64,000 bases of DNA from Ophiodon elongatus (GCA_016806645.1 JACSYO010001003.1:236001-300000), one strand, 5' to 3'; numbered from the stretch's first letter, positions 10,985-22,092 are shown. Numbers and translations are program-made. Notes: a model not told the origin generated them from the letters alone.

Positions 10985-12520
10985 TCCATGTGACTGGGCC
11001 CCCTAGAAGACTTTAGAATGGATTTCTTTCAATAGGGAAGTCAATACAATGAGCATTTTTTGTCGTAACAATACAGAATAACAAACAATAGTCTCAAAAC
11101 ATGCTGTACGGCCCTCTGATTGGTAAGTTGACAATTTATAGACATGAGTTTCCTTTTGTGTGAGCACAACAGTCTGACATGCCAGTCTATAATGCACATC
11201 TGTATGAACAAAACGTTTTAATTCAGCTGTTTGTTGAGCCATGTACTGGATATAGTACTAGTAATTATATAACCATGTTAATTACCCAGTTTACAGGGTT
11301 TACTTTTTAATTAGATACGTTTTGCTTCACTGTAAGGACGTTTAAGTATGTATTAATATACAGTATTTGTCAACAATTAGAACTTCTTCAATGAAGACAT
11401 ATTTTATATTATTACAACTGTGTCTTGTTATATAGTCATCCAGTATCTGTTTATACAGCAGCCTCTTCTCATGTGTGTTCACAGGAGGAGCTCCAGTTGT
11501 TGATAATTACCTTAGTAAACTCATATGTGCTTACATTAAAGTACGTCATGAACATTTTATTAAATGTTTCAATGTTAAGTAGATAGTTTCTCTCATCATG
11601 AAGGTAGATATATACCAGGTCATCTATGCAAGTTACTAAAATATTTTGGGAAGGTGGGACAATCCCTGAAAGTGTATCACACATGTAAATGTTTTTTTTA
11701 ACCTAAATTTGGTTTTAGTCAGAACCACATTAACTTCATTTTAAATTCTAATGGTAAAACCACATACTGTATGTGTGGTTGCATTTTGAAGAAATGTGTA
11801 TAAATGTATATAACTGAAGCACAAGACATAAAAATATATCGCGATGCATCTAGGGTTTGAATAATTTAGTCAACACAGCTTCAATGATGAGCTGGAACAA
11901 GCTAAAAATAGTCTATATGTGATACTGTTACACAGTGCGGAATAAAGTCTTTTCTCGATTATCTTTTACTCATTTGGACAACATGTTGAGTAAAATTGCT
12001 TAAGAAAATTAGTATATGAACACATACAAGGAATTTGTACGGACTATTATGTTTACAAATGTGGAAAAACATGGTGTGTGTGTATATGTATATATATATT
12101 TATATAAAGCATATAGATAACAATAATATAAATAATATAGAATAGAATAAAAAGTAAATATAAAGTCAATCGTTCTATAAATTGTAGACAATACAAATAG
12201 TGCAAAGAAATAAATACTGAATGGATATACATGGACTGGATGATTAAGCACAGTATGTGCACGCATTCAGCTGTGTCACATCTCAGACTGATTCACAAAA
12301 GTTGAAACAATAAGATTTACAGTTGAAGTCATTGAACTACTTACTGTTTTTGTGTTACAGCTACTTGGCCTTGTCCTCGGATTATGTATTTGGAAAATTG
12401 GATTGTTTGTTCTTTCTTATATATTGTTGTTTGAATACAAAGCAAACATAATTGAAAAAGACACACAGGGACGAGATATTAGTTTTATTGTATTGTAAGT
12501 AATTGTCAAACAATATATTT
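10985..12520. other. Intergenic between B and C, nothing recognised
   Basis: AT-rich, with a short TA/TG-rich patch around 12,070-12,110. No gene or RNA seen. Confidence 0.4.
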
Positions 12521-12720
12521 TACACATTACATTACATTACATTTCATTTAGCAGACGCTTTTATCCAAAGCGACTTAGAATAAGTGCATTCAACCATGAG
12601 GGTTCAAACCCAGAACCACAAGAATCAAGAGAGTACAATTCCTCAAGAAAGCCAAACTACCAAGTGCTATAAGTAAGTGCCATTTAAGTGCTACTAGAGT
12701 ACTACGATACTACACATTTT
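12521..12720. repeat. Dispersed teleost repeat (ATTAC-start type)
   Basis: Begins with ACATTACATTACATT and contains TTTAGCAGACGCTTTTATCC and AAAGCGACTTAGAATAAGTG. I recognise this as a core scattered widely in fish genomes. The boundaries are approximate. Confidence 0.6.
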
Positions 12721-12935
12721 GAGAATCATATAAAAATCCTCAAATCCAATAAAGAGCAATAAAGTGGCTAATGTGACTGTACATTCTGCCATAGGAAGCA
12801 GCCAGGCCTAGTTTATGTGCCAATTGCTTATCCGGATTCGGACTACATGTAACATAACCTATAACCCCACTATATAAGGTACCGGTAGTCAGTTAATTTA
12901 ATGCTACACCTATCTTGCCCTCATTAGTGCGTAAT

Positions 12936-13139
12936 TATGAATCCAACTTTTTTTCTTGGCAAGACCCGCCCTGCGTAGCTGGTTGAGGCAGAGATGATTG
13001 GTTAAGGTTCGGCATTGACCCCCAGTTGGTCAGGATAGCCCATTGGTCATGGCAGCAATCAGGTTATTGGTACCTTGGCGAGCTTGGACGCCCGACCATT
13101 TCTTGGCAGGTCTTTCCAAGAAAAGCTGTGGGATTCATA
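12936..13139. mobile_element. MITE-like element with 35-bp terminal inverted repeats
   Basis: The left end (12936-12970) and the reverse complement of the right end (13105-13139) match at 29 of 35 positions without gaps. Both open with TATGAATCC and share a TTTTCTTGG core. About 204 bp in total, with no coding capacity. This is the shape of a small non-autonomous DNA transposon. I could not identify a convincing target duplication, so the exact ends and superfamily are open. Confidence 0.55.
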
Positions 13140-14690
13140 TTAAGTTAATTGGTTATTGTCTGGGAAAAATAATATTTTATAAACTCTGTAACTTCTCTAT
13201 AGCTTGAACCTATATTTAAAATAGCAGTGTTTGCATTACTAGAACACCTGTCCTTTTTCCCGTCTTATCTAAAGTTCTTATCTAAAGTTGGATGGGATCG
13301 TTCAATTTCATCTTTGTTGGTTGTGGGAGATGACTAGTGACTCCAGCATTGCCTTGTTCTGTCTTCTTAGCTTCACTTTTAAAACTTTTGGGAATCACCT
13401 ATCTGTTCAAATTTGAGGGTGTGTGAACCCTGGAATTGTGTGTGAACCCACTTCATGATTTGTGGGTAAAAATGCATTATCTTTGAAAAGTAGACCCAAT
13501 TTCTTGGCAAGTTAGAGTACAGCTACCTTAGAGTGGTTTATTTTTCTGCAATCTTTTAAATTTCATTACCTCAATCCCCTTTCTTTCACCTCCATCTACG
13601 TCATATATTGGCTATTATGTTGGACATGTCAGAATGTCAAAGATATTAGGCTAAGTCCTATTTGTTCACATGATTATTCGAAATATATTTTAAATCAAAA
13701 GATTCCTAAACTTTTTCCACAAAATGAAAATATTCATGCCACGGCATTAAACCATAGCAACCACCTAGCAACCACTAGCAACTCAATAGTAACCCAATGG
13801 ATTGGCAACCGCTTGTGATATCAAAGCAACCAGTAACTCAGTAGTAGAATACTGGTATGCCCTAGCAACCACTTATAAACACGATAGCAAACGTTATTCT
13901 ATTCGATGAATACCATAGAAACTACTTATCAAAAATTCTTCCACTTGCCTTTCATGATCCTTGGGATGCTTTCAGACAGTGAGAGGTATATTGTTTTCAC
14001 TGTCCCACTGGAAGATGTGAAACTGACTTAGAAACAGCTAAATATATTGTTTAGTAAGAAAAAAAAGAGTTTGAGTGGTCGGGATGAGAGTCAGTATCTC
14101 CAAGTCCAAGGCCATGATTCTCTGCTGGAAAACGGGGGTCTGGGCTCCCCCTGTTGCGATCGAGTCACTCAGGCTCAAGCGTCTCTGGCTCTTGTTCATG
14201 AGTAAAATGGAGCATGATATGGACAGGTAGCTTGATGCAGCATCAGCAGCGATGCAGGTGTTGTACTGGATCGTTGTGGTGAAGAGAGATCGTATTTTGA
14301 AAGCAAAGCTCTTGATTTACCCATCCAACTACACTACAAATTATAATAGATTGTTTTTTTTATTATTCTACAATTTTGTGCACAAATTATTTGAAATTTT
14401 GTACAGAAACATGTTACCTGAAATAATGTGGATGTGTATATTGTTAAAAATGTCATTCTTTTGGCTTTGTACACACGTGTTACTAGAAGAAGAAGTTTGA
14501 TATAAAAGTGGGATGTCACAAAATGAAGAAATTAACTATGATAATATTGGAGATTGTTGTAAAGCATTTAAATGCACATTTACAATCACATTTCAACTTA
14601 ATGCTGAAATATTTCAATACATTTTTTACCAGCCAGTTTTACTAGTTAAATTAAAAACCATGACATCAGAATTTAGGAAAAGTACATCAT
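13140..14690. other. Intergenic between the MITE-like element and gene C
   Basis: Mostly unremarkable AT-rich DNA. At about 13,750-13,925 there is a decayed array of CATAGCAACCACCTAGCAAC-like units, a common degenerate repeat type in fish. No gene seen. Confidence 0.4.
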
Positions 14691-14712
14691 TTATTGAAGT
14701 CAAAATGTACAA

Positions 14713-15489
14713 CTAGCACATGTCCATGATGCGCCTCATGCTCATGAACTTCATGCCGCTCATGCCCATGTCCCTGAAGCTCCTGTACTCTCCGGGCCTC
14801 ATGTACATCTGCTTGCCTCTGAACTGGGGCTGCTCGTACATCAGCCAGTGGCCGTCCATCACGTTGCAGGACTGGCACTCGTTCATGCGGAAACGGTCCA
14901 TGATGTTGTCACAGTCCTCCATCAGCTCGTGACTCTGACCACCGAAGTTCTCCCTCTCGTAGATCTTCATCCTGAACTGGCCTCTTTGCTGTTTTTTTGG
15001 AGAGAATGAAAAGACAAATATCTTAGTATCACGTTTTGTGGGGGTTCTAACCCGAGGTAGAATTATAGTACGACGGATGCTATTTGATACCTACCATGGG
15101 GATCATACGGCAAGACTTGATGCCACTACTCATGCCCATCATGCTCTGGTAGTCGGAGTACTCGCCCCTCTTCATGAAGTGCTGGTTTCCCATGAAGTTG
15201 GTGCGCTCGTAGACCATGAAGCAGCCGCTCTCCACCCTGCAGGACTGGCACTTGTTCAGGTTGGAGGACATGTCAGAGCAGTCGCTCATGCACTCATAGG
15301 AACGACCCTGGAAGTTCCTCTCCTCGTAAAAGATGATCTGGAAAAAAGCAAAGGGTTTTAAAGGCAAAAGTCAAAAAAATACATATTGACATGATTACAT
15401 ATATCCCTTTAAATATTTGTCGGCAAATTACCATTGATTTAAAAAATGTTTGGGATTATTTAATACTATTTTTTTCTTACCTTGCCCAT
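14713..15489 (-). CDS. crygm: Gamma-crystallin M, gene C
   Basis: Lens structural protein. Exons on the minus strand are 15489-15481 (MGK), 15337-15095 and 14988-14713, with introns of 143 and 106 bp, both phase 0. Exon 2 opens IIFYEERNFQG. Exon 3 opens QRGQFRMKIYEREN, where its relatives have HRG or HKG. About 175 aa, ending RRIMDMC. Met-rich with one core Trp. The gene looks mosaic. Intron 2 is the same length as, and about 91% identical to, intron 2 of gene D. Exon 3 is closer to genes A and B (about 98%) than to D (about 95%). A poly(A) signal in reverse lies at 14690-14695. Confidence 0.93.
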
Positions 15490-15563
15490 GTTGATTGTGG
15501 TGGTTTTTCAGATCTACTAGAGAACGTTTTTGAACTGATACTCTGCCTGTCTGAACAAGTCAC

Positions 15564-15628
15564 ATTTATACCTGGCCGGAAACAAAGACAGTGTGCCTCT
15601 CTATTGTTCAAAGTCCTGACCCAGCAAC
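15564..15628 (-). promoter_or_regulatory. Promoter of gene C: TATA, SOX-like and Maf-like sites
   Basis: Minus-strand TATAAA at 15570-15565, AACAATA at 15608-15602 and GTTGCTGGGT at 15628-15619. A further AACAAAG SOX-type match lies on the plus strand at 15581-15587. Confidence 0.55.
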
Positions 15629-15744
15629 CTACTATAGAAGCCTATAGTTTTGACTTGCTTACCAACAGGGTCACAACCTCTAAAGAGAATTTTCCTTTTG
15701 CAAGAATAGAGCATATTTCTTTCAAAAATGGTTTACGCGTTTGA

Positions 15745-16530
15745 ATATTCTATGTACAGTTTAAAATGTATTGCTGGAAGCTGCACAAACTACGGATTAT
15801 ATTAACAGGCTAGTCAAAAGCCACAATTACTTCAATTATGGCTTGATCTCACTTTTTAGATTCCCCTAAAACATTAGAAGCCAACAAGCTTACATTTTAC
15901 CAAAGCTAAACATTCAGCAGACAAAGGGCTTCTCAAACTAAATCAAGACAGGTATCATTATATTGTCTTCTGAAATGGGGATCATAATAGTCGACCCTGA
16001 AGGCCGGTAATATCAACTATGAACTAATATCACACGCTGCCTTTGAGCTGGTGATGACAGAGGAAAATGGTTTGAGAAAAAAACAAACAATATATGATTA
16101 TTATCACTGCAGGATTTATTTGCATTGTGAATAAAGAAATACCAAATATTCTCAATATCTTAATACAAACATTTATTTATTAGGGAATCTGGAGAATACT
16201 ATGCAATAGTACAAAGTTCAATAGGGAGCCATTAGATATAAAAATAAATATTGGATTAGTCACAATGACATTTCTAAGGCACCCACTTTGACCCTGATAT
16301 CTAACCAGTTGAGGCAGACAGCTTAAAATGTGCTGCTACACTCACTCCACATGCTCATTATTATGCAAGCATATCCATTACACCTTTTATATTAAGGTGG
16401 TTTGTTCAAAGCCGAAATCTTTGAAATCTGCCAAGTGCCAAGCGGGGCCATGCACACTCTACGTGTTGAGAAGATGCATATCGATGGCCGAAGAGCAAAA
16501 ACGCAAAAAACGCAAATACAAAACAAGTTA
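15745..16530. other. Upstream of gene C, nothing recognised
   Basis: AT-rich spacer ending at the left target duplication of the solo LTR. Confidence 0.4.
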
Positions 16531-16532
16531 AG

Positions 16533-16941
16533 GATACTGTGGTAGCGTGGTTGGGCTCAGCTGCAGAGGGGACAGAGTGGGGGAGTGGTTCAGGGAACGG
16601 GGCCGGGAAGAGGCTTAATCAGCCTCACCTGGAGTCAATCGGCCTCACCTGGAGTCAATCGGCCTCACCTGGAGTCAATCGGCCTCACCTGGAATCAATC
16701 GGCCTCACCTGGAGTCAGTCGGCCTCACCTGGAGTCAATTGGCCTCACCTGGAGTCAATCGGTGGTGTGTCGGCCCCATATTAACGCCAGTAGGAACGGG
16801 TGGAAGGGGAAAGAGCAGGAGACATGGGCTGGCAGAACTACAGAGTGATTTAATAAAACCTTGATAAAATGTTATTTGAGTGTGCTGGCTTTATTGAACA
16901 GAAAGGAACCCACCGTGTTAACACGAACCTGTTACAGATAC
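16533..16941. mobile_element. Solo LTR with 5-bp target duplication
   Basis: A 399-bp element at 16538-16936 starts TGTGGTAGC and ends TGTTACA, so it has TGT...ACA ends. It is flanked by a perfect GATAC direct repeat (16533-16537 and 16937-16941), the 5-bp duplication typical of LTR retroelements. No internal retroviral or gag-pol sequence is present, so it is a solo LTR left by recombination. AATAAA occurs on both strands, so the transcriptional direction is unclear. It carries an internal 7 x 20 bp tandem repeat. Confidence 0.85.
16621..16760. repeat. 7 x 20-bp tandem repeat inside the solo LTR
   Basis: Seven consecutive units of GGCCTCACCTGGAGTCAATC, with few substitutions. Each carries CACCTG, an E-box of the kind bound by ZEB and some bHLH factors. 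Because 20 is not a multiple of three, all frames stay open and produce spurious repeat peptides. Confidence 0.95.
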
Positions 16942-17255
16942 CAATACATAATACAAAATTCAAAAAAATAAAATACAAAGTTTAGATAGGAGATTATTCC
17001 CACTTTTCCTGGATCATTTTGCACATAGGAGGTTTTGCACTTTGGCCATCGAAATTCGCTTTTTCCCCGGAAGGGAATGTTTTGCTCGCCCGCTCGCTCG
17101 CTTGCATAGAATGGAAGTAAACGGAAGGCAAAGATTTGCTAATCGTTAATTCTTTAACAGTTTTATTCCACAACAAAAAGAGATAATAGAAATGATGTTA
17201 GAACTGAGCTCTCGTTATTGATACGACCACATGACGGGCAACACGGGATGTCGTA
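16942..17255. other. Spacer between solo LTR and LINE pieces
   Basis: No gene or repeat recognised, apart from a short GCTCGC run near 17,090-17,102. Confidence 0.35.
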
Positions 17256-17257
17256 TG

Positions 17258-17330
17258 TGTACAGATTCTAAAGCCCTCGGAGGCAAATTTGTGATTTTGG
17301 GCCATTCAAAATAAATTTAATTGAATTAAA
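17258..17330 (+). repeat. Fragment of teleost LINE/SINE 3' tail
   Basis: Contains GTGTACAGATTCTAAAGCCC, GGGCCATTCAAAATAAA and an ATTGAATT end. The same tail in better condition occurs at about 50,410-50,500. It is a common terminal segment of fish retroelements. Confidence 0.6.
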
Positions 17331-17335
17331 CATGT

Positions 17336-18675
17336 CAAAAAGGGGGACCGGAGAGTGTGCTCGAATTATCGGGGTATCACACTACTCAGCTCCCGGGGAA
17401 AGTGTATGCCAGGGTGCTGGAAAGGAGGCTCCGACCGGTTGTCGAACCTCGGATTCAAGAGGAGCAGTGCGGATTCCGTCCCGGTCGTGGAACAGTGGAC
17501 CAGCTCTTTACCCTCGCAAGACTACTGGAGGGGTTCTGGGAGTTTGCCCAACCAGTCTACATGTGTTTTGTGGACTTGGAGAAGGCCTTCGACCGGGTCT
17601 CTCTGGGTTTTTTGTGTGGGGGGGGAGGGGCTGCGGGAGTATGGGGTGCCGGACCCGTTACAACGGGCCATCCGGTCTCTGTACGACTGCAGTAGGAGCT
17701 GTGTTCGTATTCTCGGCAATAAGTCAGACGCGTTCCCGGTGGGTGTTGGCCTCCGCCAGGGCTGCCCAATTTACTGGGCGGTCTACGTTCCGACCCTCAC
17801 CTATGGTCACGAACTCTGGGTCGTGACCGAAAGAACGAGGTCTCGGATACAAGCGGCCGAAATGAGTTTTCTCCATAGGGTGGCCGGGTTCAGCCTTAGA
17901 GATAGGGTAAGGAGATGAGTTTCCTCCGTAGGGTGGCCGGGCTCAGCCTTAGAGATAGGGTAAGGAGATGAGTTTCCTCCATAGGGTGGCCGGGTTCAGC
18001 CTTAGAGATAGGGTAAGGAGATGAGGTTCCTCCGTAGGGTGGTTGGGCTCAGCCTTAGAGATCGGGTAAGGAGATGAGTTTTCTCCGTAGGGTGGCCGGG
18101 CTCAGCCTTAGAGATAGGGTAAGGAGATGAGTTTTCTCCGTAGGGTGGTCGGGCTCAGCCTTAGAGATAGGGTAAGGAGATGAGTTTTCTCCGTAGGGTG
18201 GCCGGGCTCAGCCTTAGAGATAGGGTAAGGAGATGAGTTTTCTCCGTAGGGTGGTCGGGCTCAGCCTTAGAGATAGGGTAAGGAGATGAGTTTTCTCCGT
18301 AGGGAGGCCGGGCTCAGCCTTAGAGATAGGGTAAGGAGCTCGGACATCAGGAGGGAACTTGGAGTTGAGGCGCTAGTCCTTCGTATCGAAAGGAGTCAGC
18401 TGAGGTGGTTCGGGCATCTAATCAGGATGCCTCCTGGACGCCTCCCGTTAGAGGTTTTCCAGGCACGCCCAACTGGTAGGAGGCCCCGGGGAAGACCCAG
18501 GACACACTGGAGGGATTATATCTCCAGCTGGCCTGGGAACGCCTCGGGATCCCCCAGAATGAGCTGGAACATGTTGCGCGTGAGAGGGAAGCCTGGGTCG
18601 GCCTGCTAGGTCTGCTGCCACCGCGACCCGACCCTGGATAAGCGGATGCCAATGGATGGATGGATGGATGGATAA
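17336..18675 (+). mobile_element. LINE reverse-transcriptase relic with internal deletion
   Basis: The piece starts inside the reverse transcriptase (NYRGITLLS), followed by VYARVLERRLRPVVEPRIQE, a CGFRPGRGTVDQLFTLARLL motif, a CFVDLEKAFDRV motif and LRQGCP. It then jumps to the C-terminal region (LTYGHELWVVTERTRSRIQA), so the YADD catalytic box and much of the protein are deleted. The C-terminal part (SDIRRELGVEALVLRIERSQ onward, GRPRTHWRDYI) follows a 53-bp tandem array. The element ends in an ATGG tetranucleotide tail (about 18,650-18,675), typical of this fish family. Several frameshifts are present. I/Nimb-like is likely, but the clade is uncertain. Confidence 0.8.
17861..18338 (+). repeat. 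Nine-copy 53-bp tandem repeat inside the LINE relic
   Basis: About nine units of 53 bp, each containing ATGAGTTT(T/C)CTCC, a TAGGGTGG(C/T)CGGG(C/T)TCAGCC stretch and GAGATAGGGTAAGGAG. The unit is a piece of the LINE open reading frame (EMSFLRR...LSLRDRVR). Since 53 is not a multiple of three, each copy shifts frame. Confidence 0.95.
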
Positions 18676-20140
18676 ACATGTCACCCCTCCACACCATCAC
18701 ATATAGGACAGTGACTTCAGTTTAACTTTCACATACATTGGACTTCTGACTCATACTAGCACTATTCAAACATGAGTTTTCTTGACCAGGCATGACTGAT
18801 ATACTATAGGGTCCTTTATACGAACAGCTAACCACAAACTTAGCTATTAGCGAGTTCATTATCTGTCACAAAGAAGCAGCTTCATTTGTGGATTAGTTTA
18901 ATTCATTAATTTTCTGTCTCATTACTTTTTTGACTTCTTTTCGGCTTTTGCTAAGTTGAGCGTAACCATTTCTCAAATCTTTGCTACAAACATGTCAGAA
19001 AAGGCATATTTTCCTGTGTGAAGAGTTCTAATTTAAAAAGGCTTTACTGGCGTCATAGACTTGAAAGGTAGCGAGCTGCTAGTTAGAACAATGAAACAAT
19101 GAACATTAGCTCAACCACAGCCAGTTTTAACGACCTGGCAAAAATCAACCATGCAGAAGTCAAGAAATTAAGATTTGTAAACTAAAATAAGTATCAAAGT
19201 TCTGCACATTCTTGCTCCATCTTAGCAACTAACAACTCACAGAAACCTCCACCCCAGCATCCACCTGTAGACTCTTGTCCACCTGTTGTCTCTTCTTAAA
19301 CTGTCTGGGAAGAATTCACAAAAGGATTGAATGGATTTTGTGGCCGCTTTATAGGCATTATAGGCTGAGATATTATATCCGAACCTTTTTGGCTCAACCT
19401 CAAAAAACATCCTGCTATTCCTATAATGCAAGTCAATGGTTTACATGGCTTTCTTTTATGAATGTTTGGTCTCCGAGTCCAAACGGAGATAACTCCACAG
19501 CAAATACTATACAACTGTTGGTATTCTTGCCCATACCGAGTACACTGACCATGCATTATGAACTTAGTAGATCACCCAGCTTCTGCTGAACCATTTTCTT
19601 AGAAGACACATTTTAAGAGTGAAGGAGAATTTATTTTAGAGCAGTCATAGCTGATGTAAAGGTTGACATGGGATATGATGTAATCCTATTAACCTGCTAG
19701 AACACATTAAGAACGTGCCTCTACATTTTCTGGAATACACTATTCACTATAGGATTAACTGTCATCTTCAGTGAGGAGGACTCTCTTTACACTCCTTTTC
19801 TTTTTTTTTCTTTAATCTCTCAGTCTCTATTTCTCTCTGAGATTACTATCAGCTGATTGTGGGCGCTCACTTTAAATTAACCAACCAGGTTCTGCAGAGT
19901 TTCCTTAAGCTAATCACATTGGGGGGATTCTGCCTTATCTGACCTCAGCATCACTACCCCTTGATTATCCTATTTCAGGATGGAGTCCAATCGCCAAAGA
20001 CTTTGCACTATTCAAATTCTAATTAAGTCTCTCCTGATTGAAATGTAAAAAAAAAGTAAAATTAAATACATTTGAATTGAATACCATCAAATTGCAAATG
20101 TGCAATATTTACCAAAAACGAATAACAAGACTCGTACAAA
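18676..20140. other. Intergenic between LINE relic and gene D
   Basis: No gene, RNA or repeat recognised. The stretch from about 19,840 to 20,010 reads like unique sequence rich in homeodomain-type ATTA motifs, but there is no way to show conservation here. Confidence 0.35.
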
Positions 20141-20143
20141 TTA

Positions 20144-20290
20144 TAATCTTTATTTTCCATTGTTATGCAGGTCTTATATGCATGAAAGTTTGTCACATAA
20201 TGGGATGTGCCTCATGATCATTTACACCCACTGATGCCCATCTCTTTCCCGTTGACTTCCCCTCTTTTTACTGCCCAGTTCTCAAAACAA
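20144..20290 (-). pseudogene. Decayed gamma-M crystallin exon-3 relic
   Basis: On the minus strand this resembles the last part of a gamma-M third exon. Bases 20204-20221 match the MRRIM-coding stretch of the intact genes at about 16 of 18 positions. Bases 20232-20245 match the next conserved stretch (TCATGCCCATGTCC in plus orientation in the intact genes) at about 11 of 14. The spacing is four bases shorter, so the frame is broken. Further right the match fades. A reversed poly(A) signal at 20149-20154 stands about 50 bp beyond, as in the intact genes. No exon 1 or 2 remains visible. This is a small match found by eye, so moderate confidence. Confidence 0.5.
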
Positions 20291-20352
20291 CCAGTGAAAC
20301 AAGTCTAAATAGTAGAGTAGAAAGATTTTATTTGGTGGAATTTAGTGAAGAT

Positions 20353-21131
20353 TTAGTTGCAGGAATCAGTGATGCGCTTCATGCTCATGAACTTCATGCC
20401 GCTCATGCCCATGTCCCTGAAGCTCTTGTACTCTCCGGGCCTCATGTACATCATCTTGCCTCTGTAGTGGGGCTGCTCGTACATCAGCCAGTGGCCGTCC
20501 ATCACGTTGGAGGACTGGCACTCGCTCATGCGGTAACGGTCCTGGATGTTGTCACAGTCCTCCATCAGCTCGTTACTCTGACCACCGAAGTTCTCCCTCT
20601 CGTAGATCTTCATCCTGAACTGGCCTCTGTGCTGTTTTTTTAGAGAGAATGAAAAAATGAATATCTTAATATCACGTTTTGTGAGGGTTCTAACCCGAGG
20701 TAGAATCATAGTACGACGGATGCAGTTTGATACCTACCATGGGGATCATACGGGAAGACTTGATGCAGTCGGACATGCCCATCATGCTCATGTAGTCGGC
20801 GTACTCGCCCCTCCTCATGAAGTGCTGGTTCCCCATGTAGTTGGGGCGGTCGTAGACCATGAAGCAGCCGCTCTCCACCCTGCAGGAGTGACACCTGCTC
20901 AGGTAGGAGGTCAGCTCCGGGCAGTCGCTGCTGGTCTCATATTGACGACCCTGGAAGTTCCTGTCCTCGTAGAAGATGATCTGAAAGCACAACAATGCTT
21001 CATCAGCACCATTTTCAATGAGCTCTGAGAGGCTTTTTAAATGACTCTCCAGTAATTAATAAATAGAGATTGAGGTGATTCTTTTTTGTAATGGGTGGAT
21101 CTTTCCCAATACCTACCTTGCCCATGGTCAT
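20353..21131 (-). CDS. crygm: Gamma-crystallin M, gene D
   Basis: Lens structural protein. Exons on the minus strand are 21131-21117 (MTMGK; an inner ATG gives MGK), 20980-20738 and 20631-20353, with introns of 136 and 106 bp, both phase 0. Exon 2 opens IIFYEDRNFQGRQYE and exon 3 opens HRGQFRMKIYEREN. About 178 aa, ending RITDSCN. Differences from A-C include SSNV for SCNV, PHYRGKMMYM for PQFRG(R/K)QMYM, and RSSRM for RSCRM, so it has fewer cysteines. One core Trp, Met-rich. A reversed poly(A) signal at 20327-20332 lies only about 20 bp past the stop. Confidence 0.93.
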
Positions 21132-21201
21132 GATTGATGTTGTGTTGATCCTCAGGACTGAGCTGTGGCTGCTGTGTGTTCCTGTCGGTGCTAACCGTTA
21201 C

Positions 21202-21268
21202 TTTTATACTTGCTCAATGCGAAACAAGTATGCCAGGCTTCTATTGTGCAAAGCCCTGACCCAGCAAC
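21202..21268 (-). promoter_or_regulatory. Promoter of gene D: TATA, SOX-like and Maf-like sites
   Basis: Minus-strand TATAAAA at 21208-21202, ACAATA at 21247-21242 and GTTGCTGGGT at 21268-21259. The next 15 bp upstream (CATGCCATAGAAGCC in plus orientation) are also shared with genes B and C with small changes. Confidence 0.6.
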
Positions 21269-21670
21269 ATGCCATAGAAGCCTACTGAGCAGTCAGGGCG
21301 CTAAAGGGTTATTATCCAGCACTATAGCACTCTGGTGTACTGTACACATGCAGTATTGTTGTCTGATGTATAAAGAGAAGCTTCCAACTGTTATATGACA
21401 CCCATCTCTATATTTCACTGTGTACTTATCAGAAATATGTTCTCACAAATACAATTCAATATACATTTAAATAAAAAACATCAGATAATAAAAGCAAGTT
21501 GAATGTTATATAATTATCTGGCTTTTGATGATGTGACTTCAACAATCTGAATAGTAACATACGTGGTGACATGTATTGGATGTATTGAGTGATATATAAT
21601 ATTTTATATGTATAAAACTTGTATTGTGTTGCCTCACATACAGTAGTGTAACTGACCAGTTCCCTTCTCC

Positions 21671-22092
21671 TTTTATAGTGGCTTAATGTATGATAACTTT
21701 TTATAGTGGCTTAATGTATGATAACTTTTTATAGTGGCTTAATGTATGATAACTTTTTATAGTGGCTTGATGTATGATAACTTTTTATTGTGGCTTAATG
21801 TATGATAACTTTTTATTGTGGCTTAATGTATGATAACTTTTTATTGTGGCTTAATGTATGATAACTTTTTATAGTGGCTTAATGTATGATAACTTTTTAT
21901 AGTGGCTTAATGTATGATAACTTTTTATAGTGGCTTAATGTATGATAACTTTTTATTGTGGCTTAATGTATGATAACTTTTTATAGTGGCTTAATGTATG
22001 ATAACTTTTTATTGTGGCTTAATGTATGATAACTTTTTATTTTGGCTTAATGTATGATAACTTTTTATTTTGGCTTAATGTATGATAACTAC
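21671..22092. repeat. 28-bp tandem array (about 15 copies)
   Basis: About 15 near-perfect units of 28 bp containing TAGTGGCTTAATGTATGATA followed by a CTTTTT run. The only common variants are TAGTGG/TTGTGG/TTTTGG and one TTGATG, interspersed among the copies. It lies about 460 bp upstream of the gene D promoter. Confidence 0.95.

Noticed and set aside
15391..15744. Plus-strand open frame across intron 1 and the promoter of gene C
   Set aside because: It overlaps exon 1, the TATA box and the SOX/Maf region of the opposite-strand gene. No homology.
20332..20643. Open frame opposite crystallin exon 3 (also at 10,432-10,743, 15,038-15,361, 23,640-23,993 and 26,898-27,191)
   Set aside because: Antisense shadows of crystallin exons. 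They are open because of the exons' codon bias, and none has its own splice or promoter logic.
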